In this document: piece after piece, positions 16,802 to 24,792 of the stretch
Layout: the number at the start of each line of letters is the position of its first letter
How positions within the stretch are numbered: the first letter of the stretch is position 1
Assembly (NCBI RefSeq): GCF_947260015.1
Contig: NZ_CAMYOM010000001.1
Coordinates: 22,456 to 86,455 of the forward strand
Source of the DNA: an uncultured Eudoraea sp.
Lineage (GTDB): Bacteria; Bacteroidota; Bacteroidia; Flavobacteriales; Flavobacteriaceae
Length of the DNA stretch: 64,000 nucleotides
Direction of reading: 5' to 3'
Translations under genes and position numbers: made by a program
The notes under the pieces: model-generated
Databases searched by the model: none
What the model saw: only the letters and a program-made list of their open reading frames with translations
Told to the model about the DNA's origin: nothing

Positions 16802-17392
16802 ATGAATTTTTTAGCACATATATATCTATCCTTTGGAGATGATGAAATAACAATCGGTAATTTCATTGCGGACAGCATAAGAGGTAATAAATTTAAACAC
16901 CTTCCGGATAGAATACAAAAGGGAATCTTATTTCATCGTGAAATAGATACTTATACAGACGCACACCCTATAGCTAGATTAAGCAGTAAAAGATTACACC
17001 AGAATTACAGCCATTACAGCAGGGTAATAGTGGATATTTTTTATGATCATTTTTTAGCTAAAAACTGGCAGCAATATTCGGATACTCCTTTGGGGATTTT
17101 TGCAGATAAATTTTATGATTTACTGGAGGATAACTTTACCATTCTGCCCGATGGAACTAAGCGAATGATCCCTTATATGATAAGCGATAATTGGCTCCTT
17201 AACTATGCCCAAATGGACGGGATAGGCAGGGTTTTGAATGGAATGAACAGAAGAACCAATAATAAAAGTAAAATGAATTTTGCCATTATAGATCTTGAAA
17301 AAAACTACGAAGCATTTGAGGTAGAATTTACAGCATTTTTTAATGAACTAATTTCCTTTTCTAAACAAAAATATATATCCATATGCGAATAG
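16802..17392 (+). CDS. acpH: Acyl carrier protein phosphodiesterase family
   Basis: A 196-residue HD-like protein, close to the length of E. coli AcpH (193). It begins MNFLAHIYLSFGDDE and carries GNFIADSIRG, FHREIDTYTDAHP and VDIFYDHFLAKNW, the blocks with the metal-binding His and Asp residues of the family. AcpH removes the 4'-phosphopantetheine group from holo-ACP; some flavobacterial members may have another phosphodiester substrate. No signal peptide. Its last 10 bp overlap the start of the gamma-glutamyltransferase gene, so the two are co-translated. Confidence 0.85.
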   Translation: MNFLAHIYLSFGDDEITIGNFIADSIRGNKFKHLPDRIQKGILFHREIDTYTDAHPIARLSSKRLHQNYSHYSRVIVDIFYDHFLAKNWQQYSDTPLGIFADKFYDLLEDNFTILPDGTKRMIPYMISDNWLLNYAQMDGIGRVLNGMNRRTNNKSKMNFAIIDLEKNYEAFEVEFTAFFNELISFSKQKYISICE

Positions 17393-19065
17393 TAATTCTT
17401 CTTCTTGGGTTTCTCGCACTTGTGCAATGTAAAAAACAACCAGCAACACCAACCGGTCTGGTAACCAAAAATGCCATGGTTGTATCTGCGCGTGAAGAAG
17501 CCTCAAAAATTGGAACAGACATACTACAAAAAGGAGGAAATGCTTTTGATGCAATGGTTGGAACGGAACTTGCACTAGCAGTGGCATATCCTTTTGCAGG
17601 CAACCTTGGTGGGGGTGGATTTATGGTTTACCGCAAAAATGATGGCAATATAGGAGCACTTGATTATCGCGAAAAGGCACCTTTGGCCGCTTATAAAGAT
17701 ATGTATCTGGATTCTCTGGGTAATGTCATTCCCGGAAAAAGTACTCTCGGGGCAAGTGGCACTGGCGTACCCGGAACTATAGCCGGTATCTTTGAAGTTT
17801 ATAATAAATTTGGCACTTTACCAATAAAAGATATCATAGAACCGGTTATAAAACTAGTTGATCAAGGGGTTGAGGTAACTCCAAAGCAGGCCGACAGGCT
17901 AGAGAAGTATTGGGATCAGATTAGAAGTGTTAATGGAGAAAATACTTTGTTTTACAATAAATGTGATGCAGGAGACACATTAAGATATCCTGCCCTGGCC
18001 AATACTTTAAGGAGAATAGCAATCAACGGAAGGGATGAATTCTACAAAGGAGAAACTGCCAAAATACTGGCAAGATTTATTCAGGAAAAAGGCGGTTATG
18101 TAACTGAGGAAGATCTGGCGAGCTATGAGGCCAAATGGAGACAGCCCATTGTGTTCAATTACAAGGACTTAAGGATAATTTCAATGAGCCCACCGAGCAG
18201 CGGCGGGGTAACGATAAATCAAATCTTTAAGATGATTGAATCTTATGACATCGCGGACTTTGGTCATAATTCTGCTAAATCTATTCAGTTGTTTACTGAG
18301 GTGGCAAGGCGGGCCTATGCCGATAGAAACTTCTTCCTTGGTGATCCGGATTTTGTATTAATTCCACTCGATGTTTTATTGAGCAAAAAGTATTTACAAG
18401 GACGAATGGAGAGCTTTTCATTTGATGCAGCCACTCCCTCCAACGAAGTAGAGCACGGTAAGATAGAAATTATTGAAAGTAATGAGACTACACATTATTC
18501 CATTGTTGACCAGATGGGCAATGCTGTTTCTGTAACTACAACTTTAAACGGTGCGTATGGTTCTAAACTCTATTGCGATGAATTAGGATTCTTCCTGAAT
18601 AATGAAATGGATGATTTTAGTGCTAAACCCGGGGTGCCCAATATGTTCGGTCTTATAGGCGCTGAAGCCAATAGTATAGCACCCGAGAAACGTATGCTAA
18701 GCTCAATGACCCCAACTATTGTTGAAAAAGACGGTGAACTTTGGATGGTTGTCGGTTCTCCCGGGGGATCTACAATAATTACAGCCGTTGCGCAGACAAT
18801 TCTAAACTCTTATGAATTTAATTTGAGTATGCAAGAAGCTGTAAATGCTCCCAGATTCCATCACCAGTGGTTACCGGATCATATCGTTTTTGAGACAGAA
18901 GGATTTTCAGATGCACTAAAAAATGAGTTAGAATCCAAAGGTTACCATATTAATGAGAAACCCACACCTATCCTGGGGAAAGTAGATGCTATATTGGTTT
19001 TACCGGATGGCAGCCTTGAAGGAGGAGCAGATAAACGAGGGGATGATACGGCAGTAGGTTTTTAA
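17383..19065 (+). CDS. ggt: Gamma-glutamyltransferase (lipoprotein)
   Basis: GGT cleaves the gamma-glutamyl bond of glutathione and related peptides in the periplasm. The 560-residue precursor has a lipoprotein signal (MRIVILLLGFLALVQC, Cys16), then the large-subunit part with NAFDAMVGTELALAVAYPFAGNLGGGGF. The autoprocessing site is the Thr of TTHYSIVD (about residue 369), which becomes the nucleophile of the small subunit. SMTPTIVEKDGE and GSPGGSTIITAV are the conserved small-subunit motifs. It overlaps acpH by 10 bp; the pairing has no clear metabolic reason. GGT products could feed the 5-oxoproline pathway encoded elsewhere in the window, but that is inference. Confidence 0.94.
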   Translation: MRIVILLLGFLALVQCKKQPATPTGLVTKNAMVVSAREEASKIGTDILQKGGNAFDAMVGTELALAVAYPFAGNLGGGGFMVYRKNDGNIGALDYREKAPLAAYKDMYLDSLGNVIPGKSTLGASGTGVPGTIAGIFEVYNKFGTLPIKDIIEPVIKLVDQGVEVTPKQADRLEKYWDQIRSVNGENTLFYNKCDAGDTLRYPALANTLRRIAINGRDEFYKGETAKILARFIQEKGGYVTEEDLASYEAKWRQPIVFNYKDLRIISMSPPSSGGVTINQIFKMIESYDIADFGHNSAKSIQLFTEVARRAYADRNFFLGDPDFVLIPLDVLLSKKYLQGRMESFSFDAATPSNEVEHGKIEIIESNETTHYSIVDQMGNAVSVTTTLNGAYGSKLYCDELGFFLNNEMDDFSAKPGVPNMFGLIGAEANSIAPEKRMLSSMTPTIVEKDGELWMVVGSPGGSTIITAVAQTILNSYEFNLSMQEAVNAPRFHHQWLPDHIVFETEGFSDALKNELESKGYHINEKPTPILGKVDAILVLPDGSLEGGADKRGDDTAVGF

Positions 19066-19085
19066 ACCTTAATAATTTGGAGTGA

Positions 19086-19109
19086 CGATTTTTTTTAAAT
19101 TAAAAATCG
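19086..19109. terminator. Possible AT-rich hairpin between convergent genes
   Basis: CGATTTTT (19086-19093) can pair with AAAAATCG (19102-19109), between the ggt stop and the repressor gene stop. The stem is 8 bp and weak, but it sits where a bidirectional terminator is expected. Confidence 0.35.
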
Positions 19110-19121
19110 CGTTATGAATGG

Positions 19122-19874
19122 TTATTTCCTTAATTGATTTTTTAACTCCTCCATAGATTCCTGCAACTGCCTTAGCAAGCCTTTTTCTGTTGTAGCATCT
19201 ACCCCAAAAGTTATTTTACTGCTTACCTGCCAAAGTTCCTGTATCTGTTCCGCTTCTATTTCATAAGGGGGATAGATTTCGTTAAGTGAAATCAAAAGCA
19301 TCTTTGAATTCCCGGGCAATTTCTCAATCTTCTTAACGAGGACAGCATCATGAAGTACGACTACATAAATCTTATTGGGATTTATATCATCCAGTCCCTC
19401 TACCGCTTTTGCTAATACCCATTCGCCAGGCTGCAGATTAGGTAACATGCTATCACCCTCAACCTGAAATCCCCTGTAGGTCGCATTTCTGAATTCAGGA
19501 AGCGGGAGATCAAAGGCAGGTAATTGTTTATACCAACTTGTGTCCTGAATATTTTGAGGATAACCCGCGGCAGCCTTTGCATTTACCAAAACCATATTGT
19601 CATTATCTGAAGAATCGACAGTTACAACTTTTGGGATAACACTGGTCCCGGAATAATTTAAATGTTGATTGATACTATCGCCAAATAACCATAGCGGATT
19701 CACATTAAATTGTTTTAACAATTCAACGACAACCTTACCAGAAAGTTTGGTACGACCACGTTCAATATCTGCGGTAGTATTGGGAATTCCCAACATACCG
19801 GCAAATTCTGCCTGTGTATATCCCAAATCCCGCCTTATCTCAATAAATCTTTTTATCGTTAGTTCATTTTCCAT
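19122..19874 (-). CDS. XRE-S24 LexA/CI-like self-cleaving repressor
   Basis: A 250-residue regulator. Residues about 5-65 are an XRE helix-turn-helix (LGYTQAEFAGMLGIPNTTADIERG). Residues about 95-225 are a peptidase S24 domain with the cleavage site A103-G104 (KAAAGYP), nucleophile S142 in EGDSM and general-base lysine K181 in VLVKK. This is the layout of phage CI-like and LexA-like repressors that cleave themselves when RecA-ssDNA filaments form. A short helical tail (LLRQLQESMEELKNQLRK) may aid oligomerisation. It is transcribed away from the operator array at 19965-20081 and the small operon beyond, so it very likely represses that operon and perhaps itself. It is not the canonical LexA, which has a winged-helix N-terminus. 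Confidence 0.88.
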   Translation of the reverse strand: MENELTIKRFIEIRRDLGYTQAEFAGMLGIPNTTADIERGRTKLSGKVVVELLKQFNVNPLWLFGDSINQHLNYSGTSVIPKVVTVDSSDNDNMVLVNAKAAAGYPQNIQDTSWYKQLPAFDLPLPEFRNATYRGFQVEGDSMLPNLQPGEWVLAKAVEGLDDINPNKIYVVVLHDAVLVKKIEKLPGNSKMLLISLNEIYPPYEIEAEQIQELWQVSSKITFGVDATTEKGLLRQLQESMEELKNQLRK

Positions 19875-19964
19875 TGTTATTTTCCTGTTTATTCCGTCCT
19901 ATACTTATGTTTAAACTGTTTTCTTATCCAGACTACGATTAAATAATACTTCGTCTTATCTTAT

Positions 19965-20081
19965 TTTGGAAAGTTCCCCTGTTCAGGATTATCAAATATA
20001 CAAAATTTGGATTATTTCCAAAATATTTTAGGAATATTTCCTAATTTAGGATATTTTCCATATTTTTGGAATATATACAAA
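19965..20081. promoter_or_regulatory. Array of palindromic operators with embedded promoter
   Basis: Four 17-bp sites follow the pattern TTwGGA-N5-TCCwAA: 20006-20022 (TTTGGA/TCCAAA, perfect), 20028-20044 (TTAGGA/TCCTAA, perfect), 20046-20062 (TTAGGA/TCCATA) and 20065-20081 (TTTGGA/TACAAA). A fifth, weaker half-match is at 19965-19981 (TTTGGA/CCCCTG). Start-to-start spacings of the four are 22, 18 and 19 bp. The -7 box TATTTTTG at 20061-20068 overlaps sites 3 and 4, so a bound protein would block RNA polymerase. The adjacent XRE-S24 repressor is the obvious ligand (inference). Confidence 0.75.
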
Positions 20082-20272
20082 TGAACTTAGTCATGTTAGA
20101 TGAAATTATTACTGAAAAACTTAGCCTTTGGGCACAAAGAGGATTAAATGACGGCTTTTATGCAAGCGGCATTAGAGAAGTTAAAAAAGAAAAGAGGCTG
20201 TCAAAGATTAAACAGAAGGTATCAAAAAATATATTCAAGAAATCAATTAACAAACAATTAAGTCTATTCTAA
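20081..20272 (+). CDS. 63-residue protein ending in a beta-clamp-binding motif
   Basis: The ATG at 20081 lies 8-9 nt after the predicted transcript start; a TTG at 20066 lies inside the -7 box and can be dismissed. The protein has a predicted helix (MLDEIITEKLSLWAQRG), a basic middle (REVKKEKRLSKIKQKVSKN) and ends exactly with QLSLF (residues 59-63). QL(S/D)LF is the consensus by which polymerases, MutS, MutL and others bind the DNA sliding clamp. I do not recognise the rest. It is followed after 5 bp by the TIGR03915 gene and is under the operator array, so it is probably part of a DNA-damage response. Alternatively it is a remnant of the radical-SAM gene that usually precedes TIGR03915 genes. 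Confidence 0.6.
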   Translation: MNLVMLDEIITEKLSLWAQRGLNDGFYASGIREVKKEKRLSKIKQKVSKNIFKKSINKQLSLF

Positions 20273-20277
20273 GAGTT

Positions 20278-21051
20278 ATGGAAAAAGAAAAAATATTACT
20301 GTACGACGGTAGTTTTAATGGGTTTTTAACCTCGATATTTGTTGCATTTGAGCAAAAAATCAATGTTGTTGACATACAAAGAAAAAGTCAGGTTCAAAAA
20401 GGCTTGTTTATTGAAACACAAATTATTTTAACACAAGTTCATAAAGCTAAGCGGGTCTGGAATGGTATTAGCCAAAGAAGTAATAACGCTATAAAGAATA
20501 TTTATTTTGCTTTTTTAAGTGAGACAGCTGGTATTGAGCAATTGCTTTACTCATATATTCAAAAAATAGTTGCCAAAGGGTCACCCAATCATGTCGACTT
20601 AAGTGATGATATGGTTTTTAGGATAAATCATATGGCAAATATGGTAAGCAGGGAAAAAAACCAGATGGAGGCCTTTAGGAAATTTAATGTCTCCACGGAT
20701 GGAGTTCATTTTATTATTGTGGAACCCGAGTTTGACATAGTACCTCTCGTTTCAAAACATTTTAGGTGCAATTTCAGCGACAGGCAATGGATTATTTACG
20801 ATATAAAGCGGAACTACGGCCTTTATTTTAACCTTCATACAATTCAATTAATGTCATTAGAGTCTAAAGAGATAATGGCTAATGCCAGGCATCTAAATAA
20901 TCCAATTCAAACTAGTGCAATTAGTGTAATTGAATTGTGGAATACATATTTTGCCAACAATTCTATTAAATCTTTGATATCCAATAAATTACATACGCAT
21001 CAATTGCCTAAACGACGAAGGAAATATCAGCAAGATAAGGAAGCAGTATAG
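20278..21051 (+). CDS. TIGR03915-type putative DNA repair protein (DUF4130)
   Basis: A 257-residue protein opening with LLYDGSFNGFLTSIFVAFE, the hallmark of the TIGR03915/DUF4130 family. Other recognisable blocks are VWNGISQRSNNAIKNIYFAFLSE, HMANMVSREKNQMEAFRKF, the F-x-P-F-like VSKHFRCNFSDRQWIIYD, and YYGLYF-like RNYGLYFN. The family is predicted to act in DNA repair or modification and is normally encoded beside a radical-SAM protein (TIGR03916); no such gene is present here. It starts 5 bp after the 63-residue clamp-motif gene, so the two form an operon controlled by the operators at 19965-20081. The biochemical activity is unproven. A basic C-terminal tail (KRRRKYQQDKE) could bind nucleic acid. 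Confidence 0.8.
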   Translation: MEKEKILLYDGSFNGFLTSIFVAFEQKINVVDIQRKSQVQKGLFIETQIILTQVHKAKRVWNGISQRSNNAIKNIYFAFLSETAGIEQLLYSYIQKIVAKGSPNHVDLSDDMVFRINHMANMVSREKNQMEAFRKFNVSTDGVHFIIVEPEFDIVPLVSKHFRCNFSDRQWIIYDIKRNYGLYFNLHTIQLMSLESKEIMANARHLNNPIQTSAISVIELWNTYFANNSIKSLISNKLHTHQLPKRRRKYQQDKEAV

Positions 21052-21163
21052 CATCATTGTTTTTGTTACAATAGGACAATAAGAAGGCAATTTTCATTAA
21101 CTTATTTACGACCTTTTAACAAAATCAAAGTAAACCACGTTTCCTTTTTAGTCGTCAAAAACG

Positions 21164-21171
21164 TACCTTTG
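21164..21171 (+). promoter_or_regulatory. -7 element of uvrA
   Basis: TACCTTTG, an exact TAnnTTTG, placing the transcript start near 21176. No good -33 TTG is at the expected position. None of the GGA-N5-TCC operators seen at 20 kb occurs here, so uvrA does not seem to share that regulation. Confidence 0.5.
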
Positions 21172-21188
21172 CAACTTTGTCTAATTCA

Positions 21189-24050
21189 ATGATAAATTAC
21201 GAGGAGAATATTGAAGTCAAGGGAGCGCGCGTTCATAACTTAAAAAATATTGATGTAACCATCCCAAGAGAAAAACTGGTTGTAATTACCGGGCTTTCTG
21301 GTAGTGGTAAATCTTCATTGGCCTTCGATACTATTTACGCTGAAGGCCAGCGTCGCTATATTGAGACCTTTTCCTCCTATGCAAGACAATTTTTAGGAGG
21401 CCTCGAACGTCCCGACGTGGATAAAATCGATGGTCTTTCTCCCGTTATTGCAATAGAGCAGAAAACCACCTCCAAATCACCGCGTTCCACTGTAGGAACA
21501 ATTACAGAAGTTTATGATTTTCTAAGGTTATTGTTTGCCAGGGCATCTGACGCCTATAGCTATAATACAGGTGAAAAAATGGTAAGCTATAGTGATGATA
21601 AAATTAAGGAGCTTATTAACGAAGCTTATTTTGCAAAAAGAATAAGCATCCTGGCCCCGGTAATTAAATCTAGAAAAGGGCATTATCGCGAACTTTTTGA
21701 ACAAATTGGAAAACAAGGCTTCGTGAAAGTAAGGGTAGATGGTGAAATTATGGATATCACCAAAGGAATGAAGGTAGATAGATATAAAACCCATGATATT
21801 GAAATCGTCATAGACCGTCTGAAAGTTGATGATAATGAAAATTTGAAAAAAAGGCTTTCCGAATCTATAAATACGGCCATGTATAGTGGTGATAATGTCT
21901 TAATGGTTCTTGAAGAAGGTGAAGCAGTCCCACGGTATTTCAGCAGGGATTTAATGTGTCCTACTACCGGTATTTCATATCCGACACCTGAGCCAAATAC
22001 ATTTTCTTTTAATTCTCCTAAAGGCATGTGCAATGACTGTAATGGCCTGGGGCATGTCTTCGAAGTAAACGAAAATAAAATTTTTCCTAATAAAAAATTA
22101 TCTATTCATTCAGGTGGAATTGCGCCCCTTGGTGAATATAAAAGTTCATGGGCATTTAAGCAATTGGAAACTATAGCCAAGCGATACGAATTTGAACTAA
22201 CGGATGCCATATCAATAATTCCGGATGTAGCACTAAAGACTATTCTATACGGAGGCTCTGAACAGTTTGAAGTTGATTCTAAAACCCTTGGTGTAAAAAG
22301 ACTATATCATATAGACTATGAGGGTATTGCAAATTTTATAAAAACTCAGTACCATCAGGCAGATTCTACATCAATTAAACGTTGGGCCAGAGATTTTATG
22401 GATAAAAGAACCTGCCCCAGTTGCAATGGTTCAAGGTTAAAAATAGAATCACTTTATTATAAAATTGAGGATAAGAATATAGCAGAATTGTGTCAACTGG
22501 ATATTTCTGATCTTGCCCGTTTTTTTGATCAACTTGATTCTAAACTAGAAGGAAATCAAAGAAAGATCGCCGAAGAGATCATAAAAGAGATAAAATCGAG
22601 AATTAAGTTTTTGCTAGATGTAGGCCTGGACTATTTATCGCTCAATCGTAGCTCAAAGTCACTTTCAGGAGGTGAAGCGCAGCGGATAAGGCTCGCAACA
22701 CAAATAGGATCCCAGTTAGTTGGGGTACTATATATATTGGATGAACCCAGTATTGGATTGCATCAGCGTGACAACAATCGCCTGATCAAATCATTGGAAT
22801 CACTCAGGGATATAGGAAATTCTGTAATTGTGGTGGAGCACGACCGTGATATGATTGAAAATGCAGATCATGTAATTGATATTGGTCCACTGGCAGGAAA
22901 ACACGGAGGCGAAATAATCTCAGAAGGTACACCAGCTGAACTCATTGAACAACATACATTGACCTCCCAATTTATAACAGGAGAAAAGAAGATCCCTATT
23001 CCTGATACAAGGAGAAAAGGGAATGGAAAAAGTTTAAGTTTGATAGGTTGCACAGGCAATAATTTAAAGAATGTATCGGTTAAATTCCCTTTGGGGAAAA
23101 TGATAGCCGTGACGGGTGTTTCAGGTAGTGGTAAATCAACACTAATTAATGAAACACTTTATCCAATAATGAACGCCCATTATTTTAATGGAGTTAAAAG
23201 ACCTATGCCATATACCGATATTAAAGGTCTCGAAAACATTGATAAGGTAATTGATATTAACCAGTCTCCAATTGGAAGAACACCAAGGTCTAATCCGGCT
23301 ACCTATACGGGTGTTTTTGGAGAAATACGTTCCCTTTTTTCCAAAACACCTGAAGCTGCTATTAGGGGTTATAAACCTGGCCGGTTTAGTTTTAATGTAA
23401 AAGGTGGCAGATGTGAAACTTGTCAGGGAGGTGGATTGAGGGTAATTGAAATGAACTTTCTTCCCGACGTATATGTTGAATGTGAAACCTGCAATGGCAA
23501 ACGATTTAACAGGGAGACTTTGGAAATAAGATATAAAGGGCAATCTATTGCCGATATTCTTGAAATGACCATTGACGAAGCAGTAGCCTTTTTCGACCTA
23601 ATTCCAAAGATTTATAGAAAGTTAAAGACTATTCAGGATGTTGGACTGGGTTATATCTCATTAGGACAGCAATCAACTACCCTTTCAGGTGGAGAAGCGC
23701 AACGTGTAAAACTTGCAACCGAATTGTCTAAACGGGATACAGGAAACACTTTCTATATTTTAGATGAACCTACAACAGGACTTCATTTTGAGGATATCAG
23801 GGTACTTATGGAAGTTTTAAATAAATTAGTAGATAAAGGAAACACCATTGTGATAATTGAACATAACATGGATGTCATAAAAATGGCTGATTATATTATT
23901 GACATAGGTTATGAAGGAGGTCGCGGAGGCGGCATGATAGTTGCGGCAGGATCTCCAGAAGAAGTGGCTAAAGATGATAAAAGTTATACCGCATTTTACC
24001 TTAATAAGGAATTTAGTTCAAAAAAAACCAAGCTGGAAGTTCGCGGTTAA
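21189..24050 (+). CDS. uvrA: Excinuclease ABC subunit A
   Basis: UvrA is the damage-recognising ATPase of nucleotide excision repair. Both ABC modules are complete: first Walker [10 protein letters not shown], signature [16 protein letters not shown] and Walker [16 protein letters not shown]; second Walker [10 protein letters not shown], signature [15 protein letters not shown] and Walker [13 protein letters not shown]. The C-terminal zinc module is intact (CETCQGGG...CETCNGKRF). In the first one the usual CxxC is CPTTG, so one cysteine ligand is missing, a variant I recall as normal in flavobacteria. ATG 21189 gives 953 residues; a TTG at 21177 would add four and fall at the transcript start itself. 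It lies 137 bp downstream of the putative repair operon but has its own promoter. Confidence 0.97.
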   Translation: MINYEENIEVKGARVHNLKNIDVTIPREKLVVITGLSGSGKSSLAFDTIYAEGQRRYIETFSSYARQFLGGLERPDVDKIDGLSPVIAIEQKTTSKSPRSTVGTITEVYDFLRLLFARASDAYSYNTGEKMVSYSDDKIKELINEAYFAKRISILAPVIKSRKGHYRELFEQIGKQGFVKVRVDGEIMDITKGMKVDRYKTHDIEIVIDRLKVDDNENLKKRLSESINTAMYSGDNVLMVLEEGEAVPRYFSRDLMCPTTGISYPTPEPNTFSFNSPKGMCNDCNGLGHVFEVNENKIFPNKKLSIHSGGIAPLGEYKSSWAFKQLETIAKRYEFELTDAISIIPDVALKTILYGGSEQFEVDSKTLGVKRLYHIDYEGIANFIKTQYHQADSTSIKRWARDFMDKRTCPSCNGSRLKIESLYYKIEDKNIAELCQLDISDLARFFDQLDSKLEGNQRKIAEEIIKEIKSRIKFLLDVGLDYLSLNRSSKSLSGGEAQRIRLATQIGSQLVGVLYILDEPSIGLHQRDNNRLIKSLESLRDIGNSVIVVEHDRDMIENADHVIDIGPLAGKHGGEIISEGTPAELIEQHTLTSQFITGEKKIPIPDTRRKGNGKSLSLIGCTGNNLKNVSVKFPLGKMIAVTGVSGSGKSTLINETLYPIMNAHYFNGVKRPMPYTDIKGLENIDKVIDINQSPIGRTPRSNPATYTGVFGEIRSLFSKTPEAAIRGYKPGRFSFNVKGGRCETCQGGGLRVIEMNFLPDVYVECETCNGKRFNRETLEIRYKGQSIADILEMTIDEAVAFFDLIPKIYRKLKTIQDVGLGYISLGQQSTTLSGGEAQRVKLATELSKRDTGNTFYILDEPTTGLHFEDIRVLMEVLNKLVDKGNTIVIIEHNMDVIKMADYIIDIGYEGGRGGGMIVAAGSPEEVAKDDKSYTAFYLNKEFSSKKTKLEVRG

Positions 24051-24098
24051 TTTTATAGCTTTATGCGATTGACCTGTAAGTGAAAAAAAAATAAAAAT

Positions 24099-24785
24099 AT
24101 GAGGAAAGAAAAGCATCATAAAGGTTGGAATGAAATTAAAACCAATGATTCATGGGCCATTTTTAAAATAATGGGGGAGTTCGTAAGCGGTTTTGAAAAA
24201 ATGAGTGTAATTGGCCCTTGTGTTACAATTTTTGGTTCCGCCCGAACCAAAGAGGATGCCAAGTATTACCTACTTACCGTCAATGTAGCCAAAAAAGTAT
24301 CCGAAGCAGGCTATGGCGTTATTACAGGCGGTGGTCCCGGTATTATGGAAGCTGGTAATAAAGGAGCGCATTTGGCTGGAGGAACCTCAGTGGGGTTAAA
24401 TATAGATCTTCCTTTTGAACAACATGACAACGCCTACATTGATGATGATAAGAGCCTGGATTTTGATTATTTCTTTGTGCGAAAGGTGATGTTTGTAAAA
24501 TACTCGCAAGCATTTGTGGTTTTACCTGGAGGATTTGGTACGCTTGATGAACTCTTCGAAGCCCTTACACTAATTCAAACAAATAAAATTGGTAAATTTC
24601 CCATTATTTTGGTCGGAATATCTTTTTGGAAAGGTTTGATAGACTGGATTAAAAGCACTATGCTAAATGCTGGAAATATTAGTAAGACGGACCTCGACTT
24701 AATACGTATTGTAGATACAGAGGAAGAGGTTGTAGAAATTATTGATGCTTTCTATAAAGGTCATACCCTGAGTCCAAATTTCTAA
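24099..24785 (+). CDS. LOG-family Rossmann-fold protein (TIGR00730)
   Basis: A 228-residue member of the LOG/lysine-decarboxylase-like family. The nucleotide-binding motifs GGGPGIMEAGNKGA and PGGFGTLDELFEALT are present, the second being the PGGxGTxxE signature. Characterised relatives are cytokinin riboside 5'-monophosphate phosphoribohydrolases or purine/pyrimidine nucleotide 5'-monophosphate nucleosidases, hydrolysing the N-glycosidic bond of nucleoside monophosphates. It is cytosolic, with no signal peptide. The next gene begins 7 bp after its stop, so they are probably one transcript, although the partner is an exported protein of unrelated type. Confidence 0.88.
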   Translation: MRKEKHHKGWNEIKTNDSWAIFKIMGEFVSGFEKMSVIGPCVTIFGSARTKEDAKYYLLTVNVAKKVSEAGYGVITGGGPGIMEAGNKGAHLAGGTSVGLNIDLPFEQHDNAYIDDDKSLDFDYFFVRKVMFVKYSQAFVVLPGGFGTLDELFEALTLIQTNKIGKFPIILVGISFWKGLIDWIKSTMLNAGNISKTDLDLIRIVDTEEEVVEIIDAFYKGHTLSPNF

Positions 24786-24792
24786 TTCTTTT

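Noticed and set aside
17348-17603. Two overlapping minus-strand ORFs of about 80 codons at the acpH/ggt junction
   Set aside because: They are antisense to well-supported acpH and ggt coding sequence and have no promoter or family resemblance.
20066-20080. TTG start adding five residues to the 63-residue protein
   Set aside because: The codon lies inside the -7 box TATTTTTG, so it would not be on the mRNA.
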